NCBI RefSeq assembly: GCF_900618535.1
Contig: NZ_UYJA01000001.1
Location: forward strand, 1,425,381 to 1,489,380
Direction of reading: 5' to 3'
DNA length: 64,000 nucleotides
Source: Pseudomonas bubulae
GTDB taxonomy: Bacteria > Pseudomonadota > Gammaproteobacteria > Pseudomonadales > Pseudomonadaceae
The position numbers and the translations under genes are program-made. The notes beneath the pieces are model-generated. The model was not told the DNA's origin. It searched no databases and worked only from the letters and a program-made list of their open reading frames with translations. Shown here piece after piece: positions 29,147 to 37,250 of this stretch (within the stretch, counting starts at the first letter, position 1; every line of letters begins with the position of its first letter).

Positions 29147-30052
29147 ATGGGATGCGTAAAACTATTTGAGGACTACTTACCAAAGAGACCTTATCATACT
29201 GACGATTTACTCAGCGGCTTAAAAATTAACAAAAAAGAAAAAGCGAAACTTGCAAGGCTTGTGCAACCTAACGGCCCTACGCATAGATATTGGATGGTTT
29301 TTGACTTGGATAGGTCTGACGCCGGTATTCACTGGGATCACGTAGGGGCACCAGCTCCGAACCTAATAGCTCGAAATCCGGCCAATGGGCACGCTCATTT
29401 ACTCTACCTGCTACAAACCCCTGTCCGAACTGCTATGGACGGCAAAACCGCCCCTTTACGCTATGCGGCAGCCGTTGAGGCGGGCTTGCGTAGTCGGTTA
29501 GGAGCAGACAGAGGCTATTCCGGGTTGATCTGCAAGAACCCGATCAATTCTCACTGGATCGTCCACGAATGGCAGGCCGATCCATACACCTTGGACGACT
29601 TAGCTGACTACGTTGATTTAACGCCTGAAAAGGCCAAACAGAACGCCGTCGAGGAATACGGTTTGGGTCGCAACTGTATGCTTTTTGATCAATTAAGAGC
29701 GTGGGCATACAAGGCGATCCGCCAAGGCTGGCCCGACTACAACCAATGGCTAAACGCTTGTCTAGACCGTGCCACAGGCTACAACGTTAATTTTACTACG
29801 CCGTTGGACATTTCCGAAGTAAAGCACACGGCCAAAAGCGTAGCCAAGTGGACGCATAGAAACTTCAACCGTGGCACCTTTGACGAATATGTCGCCAGAA
29901 CCCACACAAGCGAGATACAAGCCATAAGAGGACGCAAAGGCGGATTAGTTGGTAAGGGTGGAAGACCTGCAATAATCACAGGTAACGGAAACCCGTGGGA
30001 TGAGCTTGGCATTAGTCGTGCAACTTGGTACAGATTGCAAAATCGAAAATAA
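29147..30052 (+). CDS. repA: ColE2-type replication initiator (replicase family, PriCT domain)
   Basis: 301 aa. N-terminal replicase domain (YWMVFDLDRSDAGIHWDHVGAPAPN, NGHAHLLYLLQTPV, KNPINSHW) matches ColE2/ColE3 Rep, which makes the leading-strand primer at its origin. A PriCT-like region follows, then a C-terminal DNA-binding segment (RGRKGGLVGKGGRP…ELGISRATWYRLQNRK, HTH-like). The ATG follows GAGGATAAC. A ColE2-like origin lies immediately after the stop. Finding it in the chromosome shows the island descends from a plasmid. Confidence 0.88.
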   Translation: MGCVKLFEDYLPKRPYHTDDLLSGLKINKKEKAKLARLVQPNGPTHRYWMVFDLDRSDAGIHWDHVGAPAPNLIARNPANGHAHLLYLLQTPVRTAMDGKTAPLRYAAAVEAGLRSRLGADRGYSGLICKNPINSHWIVHEWQADPYTLDDLADYVDLTPEKAKQNAVEEYGLGRNCMLFDQLRAWAYKAIRQGWPDYNQWLNACLDRATGYNVNFTTPLDISEVKHTAKSVAKWTHRNFNRGTFDEYVARTHTSEIQAIRGRKGGLVGKGGRPAIITGNGNPWDELGISRATWYRLQNRK

Positions 30053-30060
30053 CATTATAG

Positions 30061-30115
30061 TGGTGAGACAAAATAGCCTATATCAGATAATAGCACCCGG
30101 AGAGGGTGTTTCTTC
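30061..30115. other. Putative ColE2-like replication origin
   Basis: Begins 9 nt after the rep stop. GAGACAAAATAGCC followed by TATCAGATAATAGCACCC closely resembles the ColE2 minimal origin as I recall it (AGACCA…TATCAGATAACAGC). A GCACCC/GGGTGT hairpin follows. Position and sequence agree with rep. Confidence 0.6.
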
Positions 30116-30336
30116 TTTCCACCCCATCCCCCCTTCCCTCCCATCCGAACCACATACCTACACCTAAGACCTATAAGACGATAGCCATTGAACACACGCA
30201 AATGGTCAAAATCGGCTCGAATTTACTCGATTGATACGAAGACACCACAAAGTTAAACGCCCCATTTAAAATAAGTGATTGCGTGCTCAACCCTATCCCA
30301 CAGCTTACTATGCTTCGGAGATATATCTCTCAAGCT

Positions 30337-30358
30337 ATATGTATGTATACATACATAT
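30337..30358. repeat. 22-nt perfect palindrome
   Basis: Self-complementary over its full length, centred on GTATAC, composed only of TATG/CATA-type steps. Could be an operator or a cruciform in the non-coding part of the island. Confidence 0.6.
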
Positions 30359-30628
30359 CCACTTTCTTTCCTGATGAAAATTTCACACTTTTATCATTCA
30401 TCAAATTCGGTGAATGATATCCATTGAGCGAAGCAACCCATATACCCCGAAAGCGTCGAGGACCAGTAAGAAAAAACGGGCCTTTTTGAAAATACAATTT
30501 CTTTAAAAACAAGCTCAAAAAAATTTACAAATTTATACCATATTTTTAATATGTCGAATTTTTCGACCGTCGAATTATGGCTTGCAAACAGAAAAATACA
30601 TTGTCAATAGCAAAATTAAAATAAATAT

Positions 30629-30667
30629 AAGGTTCAACCTTAATAGTTAAATAGGGGTCAACCTTAA
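30629..30667. repeat. Repeated TCAACCTTAA motif, operator- or iteron-like
   Basis: AAGGTTCAACCTT (perfect inverted repeat) at 30629–30641 and GGGTCAACCTTAA at 30655–30667, 26 nt apart in the same orientation. Confidence 0.4.
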
Positions 30668-30922
30668 GTAAATCACTTAGTTTATATTTGCCACAAAGCA
30701 GAGCAAAAAACGACAGTGAAAAAACTCAAAAATCGCCCTCACATGAATTTCACAAAAAAACGCAGGGTATTGGTCACGTTCAAAATTGAAAATAATGAGA
30801 ATATCCAACTTCCTACAAATCATATCCCCGAAGCAATGTTATAGGTTCGGAGATATAACCTTGAAGCATTGACTTATACAAAACCTATGGTAATTGTATA
30901 AGAACAATAGAGGATTTCTAAC

Positions 30923-31300
30923 ATGAATAAGGCGGAGTATGCAGGAAAAATAGGCGGTCTAGTTGGCGGTTTCAAAAGAAGAGAGCGTCAAAAATTTTTA
31001 GTTATTTTTATAAAATTGGTAGAAATGGAGGAATTTCCCGATTTAAGATTGACCTCAAGCCTCGCCAAGAAACTGATAGCAGGGTTTTCTGGCTGCAAAT
31101 CAATTTCCAACGATGTATTAGTGCGAGAGTTCGGCAGACCCGACAATAAAGTAAAACAACAAAACCTTAACAATATTACCCTTACACTAATTGAGCGATA
31201 CAGGGCGACTTACAAAGAGCATTGGGAAGCAGCAAAAACAAAAATAGATACAGACGCAGACGAATACAAAAAATGCATAATGGAAAAAATGAAGCCATAA
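30923..31300 (+). CDS. Hypothetical island protein, 125 aa
   Basis: Not recognised. ATG preceded by AGAGGA. The N-terminus is Gly/Lys-rich (AGKIGGLVGGFKRRERQKF), the rest predicted mostly helical, with basic and acidic patches and two cysteines. Codon use is AT-rich like the rest of the island. It stands alone with a long non-coding upstream region, converging with the 468-aa gene. Its size and charge would suit a small DNA-binding protein, but no HTH is evident. Confidence 0.65.
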   Translation: MNKAEYAGKIGGLVGGFKRRERQKFLVIFIKLVEMEEFPDLRLTSSLAKKLIAGFSGCKSISNDVLVREFGRPDNKVKQQNLNNITLTLIERYRATYKEHWEAAKTKIDTDADEYKKCIMEKMKP

Positions 31301-31309
31301 TAAAATATC

Positions 31310-31328
31310 ATTCCTACGCCGTAGGAAT
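31310..31328. terminator. Hairpin between convergent island genes
   Basis: Perfect ATTCCTAC / GTAGGAAT stem with GCC loop, between stops at 31300 and 31365. Short T/A tracts on either side; may act in both directions. Confidence 0.45.
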
Positions 31329-31364
31329 TACCTAACTTATATATTCCACACATGCTTAGAGTGA

Positions 31365-32771
31365 TTAAGCTCCGCCGACAGAGCCTGACCTAGCGTCTAA
31401 ATCTTTGAGCTGGGCAATCATATTCAACGGTCTTTGAAAATCGTAAAGAATTCGGGTAACTACCCCATAACCCAACACTCCGGTACCAGTGCCGTTTTTA
31501 TAACCAACCACCCGGCCTTTATATGACCACATTGCATTCAAGCTATCCAAATGCTTTCTACTTTCTTTCTTTTCTAGAAAAAACAGATAATCACCGTATT
31601 TTTCATTCACATTTTCAATAAAACCCACAACATCGAGACACATCACAACCACAACCTTATCTTTCATTATGTCGTCGAGCAATGGTGTCGGTAAATCCAA
31701 ATAAGGTAGAGGCGGTGCCAGTGGGTCCTTCAAAAAATCAAGTATGTTAAAGACTGGAGACTTACACTCCATCACCCCCATCCAGCCGTTAAACCCTAAA
31801 ATAGCCGAGCGTTGGTCCGAGTACACTCCCAAATACAGGCATTCATCTATAACATCAATTGCCCACGTTTTCTTTTCGGAAAGTGACTCATAAAGAGAAA
31901 CAATTTCCGTTGAAAAAAAATCCGAGGCGATACTTGTTGTTGGTGTGACCACATTTTGTCCCGTGCTGTAATCCACCCCTATCCCGTTATTTAATACATC
32001 TACAATACTACGGCTTAGCTCTAACTGCTTTCTTATCCTACCAAACTGCTGCCTATCTTTCTCATTTAAGCCGGCAACAAACTCATCAACCTGAGAAAGA
32101 TTTTCGGGAGAGGTATACCTCCTTACATCTTCGCATATTTTACTGTTCTTATGACCGGTCTTTACTTCAACCAAAGCAGTCCCTTTAAACGGATTGAATA
32201 CAAGAGCATCACCAGAATGCATAAACGTAGTAATATCGGCATTTATAGCAATATTAAATCTATCAGCGTTAGCTTTTTCTAAAAAGCCAGAACCATCTTC
32301 AATATTTTTCTTGGATAGATTATCAATATTAGACGGAGTAAAGAACCTCCTTATAGTAGAGTGTTCCCCTCGCATAAACGACCAAACTATCGCATCATAA
32401 AAACGCCTTAATATCCTAATACGCACAGACTTATCCTTTATTTGCCTGATACATATTTTCTTATTTTCGAAATCTTTATCAATGTGAAATTTTATTTTCC
32501 TCTTCTCAATCTCTTCAATATCACAAAGACAGACATAAACATTCGAAGAAATCAACTTTTCAGCCTTTTTCCATTCAGCATGTATATTCGCCACAAACTT
32601 CATCTTGCTGTCTTCGATGTTTGTTTTATCGGAGCTATGTGTGACGTTAGTCCCCCTAATTAGGTGTAACAGCTCTGTCAAGAGACTTGAAAAATCCTCA
32701 TCCAAATGTTGAGAAACTTTACCGAATGGTTTTACCCACTCATCAAAATCCACTACATATTCCTTGTCCAT
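31365..32771 (-). CDS. Unknown island protein with PD-(D/E)xK-like nuclease motif
   Basis: 468 aa, not matched to a named family by me. Residues 186–206 read SGDALVF…ALVEVKTG: Asp188, then Glu202-Val-Lys204 at the end of a strand, the spacing and pattern of PD-(D/E)xK nucleases. The N-terminal 180 residues are helical and charged; the C-terminal half (about 330–420) has alternating hydrophobic strands (DKVVVVMCLDVVGFIENV). The ATG at 32771 has GGAG 7 nt upstream. An operator-like inverted repeat lies 65 nt upstream. A lone nuclease-like gene as cargo of a mobile element suggests a defence function, but this is inference. Confidence 0.6.
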   Translation of the reverse strand: MDKEYVVDFDEWVKPFGKVSQHLDEDFSSLLTELLHLIRGTNVTHSSDKTNIEDSKMKFVANIHAEWKKAEKLISSNVYVCLCDIEEIEKRKIKFHIDKDFENKKICIRQIKDKSVRIRILRRFYDAIVWSFMRGEHSTIRRFFTPSNIDNLSKKNIEDGSGFLEKANADRFNIAINADITTFMHSGDALVFNPFKGTALVEVKTGHKNSKICEDVRRYTSPENLSQVDEFVAGLNEKDRQQFGRIRKQLELSRSIVDVLNNGIGVDYSTGQNVVTPTTSIASDFFSTEIVSLYESLSEKKTWAIDVIDECLYLGVYSDQRSAILGFNGWMGVMECKSPVFNILDFLKDPLAPPLPYLDLPTPLLDDIMKDKVVVVMCLDVVGFIENVNEKYGDYLFFLEKKESRKHLDSLNAMWSYKGRVVGYKNGTGTGVLGYGVVTRILYDFQRPLNMIAQLKDLDARSGSVGGA

Positions 32772-32833
32772 TCATTTCTCCAACTTTCAAGTCGTTTAAA
32801 CGTCTACTGTATAACCTTGAGGAATAGAAAAGT

Positions 32834-32849
32834 CGTATCAGATGATACG
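32834..32849. promoter_or_regulatory. Operator-like inverted repeat upstream of the 468-aa gene
   Basis: CGTATCA-GA-TGATACG, perfect arms with 2-nt spacer, 63 nt before the start codon. No regulator gene lies beside it. Confidence 0.45.
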
Positions 32850-33140
32850 GCCCATACGCCAGTGCAGCTTTGGCACGTCTGCCCACTGACAGAGATACCA
32901 TATCCGAAATAGATCTGCTTTTCGGCCCCCAAAGGCACGGGTACAAGTCCCCGCACCTTCAGCGACCTCGATCCAGAACCAAGCAGGATAACGGCTCAGA
33001 GCCTCACTAGAGGCACCAGAACATCAGCAGATAGGCATAGGTAGCCACGGAGGCCAAAGAAGCTCAGAACGAGCAGCAGAAAGGTCAAACGGCAGGCGAA
33101 AAAAAATGGCGATCTGTAGGTCAGCTTGCAATCAAAATTC

Positions 33141-33174
33141 GCTACAAATTTTGCTACAAATCACTGCTACAAAT
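33141..33174. repeat. Integrase arm-type repeats, right end
   Basis: GCTACAAAT at 33141–33149, 33153–33161 and 33166–33174, same orientation and 12–13-nt period as the two copies at the left end. Confidence 0.65.
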
Positions 33175-33220
33175 CGCCATTTTCGAATCCTTCTAAATCA
33201 TTGATTTATAAGGACTTTTT

Positions 33221-33242
33221 AATAATGGCGGAGAGATAGGGA
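33221..33242. repeat. attR inside tRNA-Ser 3' end
   Basis: 22 nt identical to attL; 17 nt belong to the tRNA (acceptor stem with CCA and part of the T arm) and 5 nt lie downstream. Confidence 0.85.
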
Positions 33243-33315
33243 TTCGAACCCTAGGTACTGTCGCCAGTACAACGGATTTCGAATCCGTCCCATTCGGCCA
33301 CTCTGGCATCTCTCC
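33226..33315 (-). tRNA. tRNA-Ser (anticodon CGA)
   Basis: 90 nt including encoded CCA. Reads GGAGAGATGCCAGAGTGG from the 5' side; acceptor stem GGAGAGA/TCTCTCC, anticodon loop with CGA, a long variable arm (GTACTGG…) typical of serine tRNA, and T loop GGTTCGAATCC. It decodes UCG. Its 3' end is the integration site of the island and stays intact. Confidence 0.96.
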
Positions 33316-33406
33316 AACGGCGCGAATAATAGCGCGGTTTTTGATTATGGCAAAGCCTTTTTTCAAAAAAACCGCGCTGTATCAGTTGCTTGCGCGCCTT
33401 TACTGC

Positions 33407-34120
33407 TTAAAGCGGGACGCCGAGGCGGTTTGCAACTTCTTCGTAGGCTTCGATTACGTCGCCCAGACCCTGACGGAAGCGGTCCTTGTCCATTTTCTTG
33501 CCGGTAGCCTTGTCCCACAGACGGCAGCCGTCCGGGCTGAATTCGTCACCCAGGACGATGGAACCGTCGTGGAATACGCCGAACTCAAGTTTGAAGTCGA
33601 CCAGCAGCAAGCCAGCGTCATCGAACAGCTTGTTCAGTACGTCGTTGACCTTGAGCGACAGTTCTTTCATGCGAACCAGTTGCTCGGCCGTGCCCCAACC
33701 GAAAGCCACGACGTGGGATTCGTTGATGAACGGGTCGCCCTTGGCGTCGTCCTTGAGGAACAGTTCGAAGGTGTACGGGTTGAGCTTCATGCCCTCTTCC
33801 ACACCCAGGCGCTTGACCAGGCTGCCCGCTGCGTAGTTACGCACAACGCACTCGACCGGGATCATGTCGAGTTTCTTCACCAGGCACTCGTTGTCACCCA
33901 GCAGTTTGTCGAATTGGGTCGGCACGCCGGCTTCTTCAAGTTTCTGCATGATGAAGGCGTTGAACTTGTTGTTCACCATGCCCTTGCGATCAAGTTGTTC
34001 GATACGCTTGCCGTCGAACGCCGAAGTGTCGTTGCGAAACAGCAGGATCAAGCGGTTTTCGTCGTCGGTCTTGTAAACCGATTTCGCTTTACCGCGATAG
34101 AGTTCTTCACGTTTTTCCAT
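33407..34120 (-). CDS. purC: SAICAR synthetase
   Basis: 237-aa purine biosynthesis enzyme joining CAIR and aspartate with ATP. Characteristic [39 protein letters not shown] and [11 protein letters not shown] motifs; full normal length. Last gene of the run dapA–bamC–MBL–purC, followed by tRNA-Ser. Confidence 0.97.
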   Translation of the reverse strand: MEKREELYRGKAKSVYKTDDENRLILLFRNDTSAFDGKRIEQLDRKGMVNNKFNAFIMQKLEEAGVPTQFDKLLGDNECLVKKLDMIPVECVVRNYAAGSLVKRLGVEEGMKLNPYTFELFLKDDAKGDPFINESHVVAFGWGTAEQLVRMKELSLKVNDVLNKLFDDAGLLLVDFKLEFGVFHDGSIVLGDEFSPDGCRLWDKATGKKMDKDRFRQGLGDVIEAYEEVANRLGVPL

Positions 34121-34148
34121 GATGGGCTCCGCATGCTAAGTAGGTGGG

Positions 34149-34907
34149 CTAGGCGATTGTGCGCCAGTCGAGCCCTGAATCTTGATCGGCCAGTTGCAGC
34201 CAGTCCGGGTCGCACCCAAGGGTGTCGACAAAACATTGCCGGGCCAGCTGCGGCAGGTTGTTCTTGCTGCTGAGGTGGGCCAGTACCAGGTGTTGCAGGT
34301 CTTGCCAGCCCAACTCGGCCACCAGGCTTGCGGCCTGGTGGTTGTTCAAATGTCCTTCCTGGCCCCCTACCCGGCGCTTGAGAAACGCAGGGTAGTGACC
34401 ACGGGCAAGCAGGTCCCGACAGTGGTTGGCTTCAATCATCAGCGCATCCAGGTCGCGATAGCTGTCCAGCACGCCAGCACAATACGAACCCAGGTCGGTC
34501 AGCAAGCCGAATCGCCGCTTGCCGTCACTGAATACATACTGGGTGGGCTCCTGGGCATCATGGGCGACCAGGGTCACACTGATATTCAAGGCTCCGATTT
34601 GCAGCGTCTGACCACCCGCCACGTAACCGGCGGCCTCCAGAGGCTTGCGCATCCCGCGCTGGGTACCACGACTCATGTACACCGGCAAATTGTAGCGCCG
34701 CGACAGCAAACCCACGCCATGCACATGGTCGGCATGTTCGTGGGTGACCAGAATCGCGCTCAGCTGGTGAGCGCTGATGCCCAGCCTGGCGAGACGACGC
34801 TCGGTTTCTCGCAGCGAGAAACCGCAATCGACCAGTACATAGGTGCTGTCGCTGGCTATCAGCGTGCCATTCCCTTGGCTACCACTGCCGAGAACGGCAA
34901 AACGCAT
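34149..34907 (-). CDS. MBL-fold metallo-hydrolase (YycJ-like)
   Basis: 252 aa from MRFAVLGSGSQGNG; the longer open frame overlaps bamC and is not used. THEHADHVHG is the metal-binding motif; IEANHCRD and LAHLSSKNN provide further ligands. Family members are nuclease- or hydrolase-like; substrate unknown. It starts 4 nt after bamC and precedes purC, so it is probably co-transcribed. Confidence 0.9.
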   Translation of the reverse strand: MRFAVLGSGSQGNGTLIASDSTYVLVDCGFSLRETERRLARLGISAHQLSAILVTHEHADHVHGVGLLSRRYNLPVYMSRGTQRGMRKPLEAAGYVAGGQTLQIGALNISVTLVAHDAQEPTQYVFSDGKRRFGLLTDLGSYCAGVLDSYRDLDALMIEANHCRDLLARGHYPAFLKRRVGGQEGHLNNHQAASLVAELGWQDLQHLVLAHLSSKNNLPQLARQCFVDTLGCDPDWLQLADQDSGLDWRTIA

Positions 34908-34911
34908 ACAA

Positions 34912-36027
34912 TCAGCCCAGGTTGTCTTGGATAACGCCCAGCACCTTGCGCGCCACTTCTGGCGAGGCAACGGTGTTGATGTTTTCTTCGACGGTCACTT
35001 GCACGTTTTCACCCACCTTGCTCAGGCGAACCTGATAGCGCTGGGCACGGGCTTCAACTTCTTCCTTGTCCGGCTTGCTGCCAAAGAGACCGGAGAAGAA
35101 ACCAGGTTTCTCGTCCTTCTTCTCGGCTTTTTCGGCGAGGTTGATGTAGTACAGGCCCAACGTGCGGTTGATGTCTTCAACGCGCCATTCGCCCTGTTCA
35201 AGTGCACGACCTACGCTGGACCAGGCACGGTCGAGGTCTTCGGTCAGGGTCAGCACCGGGTTGCCGCTGCCGTCTTCGTTCAGGCTCACACGTGCAGGGG
35301 TGTCGAAATCACGGGCAGCCAGCAGCGAAACCGAACCGCCCTTCTCGGCGTTGCGGCTCATGCTGATCAGCATTTCATCAACCAGGGCTGCATCCAGACC
35401 GGTGTTGACCGAGCGGTTGCCAAAGTCGACGTTGGCACTGCTACCGGCCGGGCGGTTGGCACTGACCACGTAGATTTCGCTGGTATTGCGCTGCACACCC
35501 GGCTCGATGCGTACCCGCAGGCGGGTTTCGCTGTCGGAGGCCAGGCCGCTGCTGCCCACATGACGGGCGATCGGAGCGGAAAGCTCGTCAGCACGCTGCC
35601 AGCTCGTGGTGAACTCGCCGGTTTGCGGGCGCTGTTCGTCGATGCGGAAGCCATTGTCCTGGAAGAATTGCATCGCTACCGGCCAGACTTCTGACGGCGA
35701 ACGCTGCGCCATGACCCAGCGGCTGTCGCCACTTTTCTGCAGGCTGAAATCGCTGGCACTGGCGGCTACAGCCAACGGCTGTGGACGCGGTACTTCAAAC
35801 TCGCCCTTGACGTTGTCGTCGGGCACATTGCTGGGGATCGGCAACAGCGGTACAAGGCGCTTGTCAGTCTGGACACCCGGCGGCAACTGCATTGGAGCGG
35901 TTTGACGCGCCTCCAGGTAGTCGCTGCCACGGTCGCGGAAGTAACCCTCTTGACCCCACAGCCAACCGCAGCCGCTGGTGCTGGAAATAATCACGGCTAG
36001 TGCGGAAAGTCCGGCCAATCGCTTCAT
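34912..36027 (-). CDS. bamC: BamC, outer-membrane protein assembly lipoprotein
   Basis: 371-aa lipoprotein of the BAM complex. Starts at MKRLAGLSALAVII with lipobox TSGC (Cys23). The unstructured N-terminal stretch (YFRDRGSDYLEARQTAPM) that binds BamD in E. coli is present, followed by two helix-grip domains. It follows dapA as in E. coli and other Pseudomonas. Confidence 0.94.
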   Translation of the reverse strand: MKRLAGLSALAVIISSTSGCGWLWGQEGYFRDRGSDYLEARQTAPMQLPPGVQTDKRLVPLLPIPSNVPDDNVKGEFEVPRPQPLAVAASASDFSLQKSGDSRWVMAQRSPSEVWPVAMQFFQDNGFRIDEQRPQTGEFTTSWQRADELSAPIARHVGSSGLASDSETRLRVRIEPGVQRNTSEIYVVSANRPAGSSANVDFGNRSVNTGLDAALVDEMLISMSRNAEKGGSVSLLAARDFDTPARVSLNEDGSGNPVLTLTEDLDRAWSSVGRALEQGEWRVEDINRTLGLYYINLAEKAEKKDEKPGFFSGLFGSKPDKEEVEARAQRYQVRLSKVGENVQVTVEENINTVASPEVARKVLGVIQDNLG

Positions 36028-36044
36028 GCGTAGTGCTTCCTCAA

Positions 36045-36923
36045 TTAAACCAAGACACCGGACTGGCGCATTGCCTGACGCAGTGGTTCGTGGCAAGGCT
36101 CGCTGAGCCAGGTGAGTGGCAGACGGATACCGTCCGACATCATGCCCATCTCATGCAGCGCCCATTTCACGGGGATAGGGTTGGATTCGATAAACAGGGT
36201 TTTATTGAGCGGCATCAGCTTTTCGTGCAGCGCGCGGGCAGTGTCGGCATCGCCACGCATCGCAGCAGCGCACAGGTCGCTCATGTCACGCGGAGCAACG
36301 TTGGCGGTTACCGAGATATTGCCCTTGCCGCCGAGCAGGATCAGCTCGACTGCGGTGGCGTCGTCGCCGGAGTACACCAGGAAGTCGCTGCTCACCCCTG
36401 CCAGAATGGCCGGTACGCGCGTCAGGTCGCCGGTGGCTTCCTTGATACCGATGATGTTCGGCACGGTGGAAAGACGAATGACGGTAGCCGGCAGCATGTC
36501 GCAGGCGGTACGGCCCGGAACGTTGTACAGGATCTGCGGGATATCGACCGCTTCGGCGATCGCCTTGAAGTGCTGGTACAGGCCTTCCTGGGTCGGCTTG
36601 TTGTAATACGGTGTCACCAGCAGACATGCATCGGCGCCAGCGGCCTTTGCATTGGTGGTGAGTTCGATCGCTTCACGCGTCGAGTTGGCGCCCGTGCCGG
36701 CAATCACCGGAATGCGCCCTGCAACCTGCTTGACGACATGACGAATCACTTCAATGTGTTCGTTCACATCCAGAGTTGCCGATTCACCTGTAGTGCCAAC
36801 GGCAACAATGGCGTTGGTGCCCTCTTGCAGGTGAAAGTCCACCAGTTTGCTCAGAGCGTCCCAATCAAGACGACCTTGTGCATCCATAGGTGTGACCAGT
36901 GCCACCATACTGCCCGCAATCAT
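36045..36923 (-). CDS. dapA: 4-hydroxy-tetrahydrodipicolinate synthase
   Basis: 292 aa from MIAGSMVALVTPM. First lysine-branch step, condensing pyruvate and aspartate semialdehyde. GTTGESATL binds substrate, YYNKPTQEGLYQHF contains the catalytic Tyr and GIKEATGDL the Schiff-base Lys. First gene of the dapA–bamC–MBL–purC run. Confidence 0.97.
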   Translation of the reverse strand: MIAGSMVALVTPMDAQGRLDWDALSKLVDFHLQEGTNAIVAVGTTGESATLDVNEHIEVIRHVVKQVAGRIPVIAGTGANSTREAIELTTNAKAAGADACLLVTPYYNKPTQEGLYQHFKAIAEAVDIPQILYNVPGRTACDMLPATVIRLSTVPNIIGIKEATGDLTRVPAILAGVSSDFLVYSGDDATAVELILLGGKGNISVTANVAPRDMSDLCAAAMRGDADTARALHEKLMPLNKTLFIESNPIPVKWALHEMGMMSDGIRLPLTWLSEPCHEPLRQAMRQSGVLV

Positions 36924-37250
36924 GCAACCGCTCCTGCCGGAAAAAGAGAGCCGTAATGGTACTGGCGCCATGACCCTTGCACAAGCAACAGCGCGCCCGA
37001 TGAGCATTCCCCTTCGCGTTGCTTTTCGCTACCCTTCAGCCTTTGATTGGTACTGATGTGTGCGCAAGTCTGTTTCACAGGCCCTCAGCAAGCGCCAAAA
37101 GCCCCGCCCAAACGCCACCGAGCACGTTTTGCAGAGCCTGCAAACCGCCTGGAACGCAGTATTGACGGGCTTCTGACGCTCAAGTGTTACCTGATACTCA
37201 ACTTGCCTGCCATCGACCGTACTGACCGCTCATCGTTTTAGGAAGGTTGA
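36924..37250. other. Divergent intergenic region dapA / gcvR
   Basis: 327 nt holding the two promoters; I see no gene, riboswitch or repeat in it. Confidence 0.4.

Larger units (their letters stand above)
30053..30922. other. Non-coding region after rep
   Basis: 870 nt, AT-rich. Starts with the putative ColE2-like origin. It then holds a 22-nt perfect palindrome (30337–30358), the inverted repeat AAGGTTCAACCTT (30629–30641) with a partial second copy at 30655–30667, and two similar hairpins built on TTCGGAGATATA near 30314 and 30846. No credible gene; the only 60-codon frame on the minus strand lacks a ribosome site. Confidence 0.5.
32772..33220. other. Non-coding right end of the island
   Basis: 449 nt containing the promoter side of the 468-aa gene, an operator-like repeat, about 250 nt of less AT-rich sequence with nothing recognisable, and the right-end integrase repeats. 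Confidence 0.5.
23481..33242. mobile_element. Genomic island: integrated mobilizable ColE2-type plasmid-like element at tRNA-Ser(CGA)
   Basis: Bounded by a 22-nt direct repeat (23481–23502 and 33221–33242); the right copy includes the last 17 nt of the tRNA gene. The interior is visibly AT-rich against GC-rich flanks. Content in order: tyrosine integrase, MobV relaxase, DnaJ membrane protein, small membrane protein, ColE2-type Rep with origin, unknown 125-aa protein, and an unknown 468-aa protein on the opposite strand. The mix of integration, mobilization and replication genes indicates an integrative mobilizable element of plasmid descent. Confidence 0.85.

Noticed and set aside
30330..30518. 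62-codon minus-strand frame in the region after rep
   Set aside because: Runs through the 22-nt palindrome, lacks a ribosome site and has no recognisable features.
32743..32946. 67-codon minus-strand frame overlapping the start of the 468-aa gene
   Set aside because: No ribosome site, covers the operator-like repeat, and overlaps a better-supported gene start.
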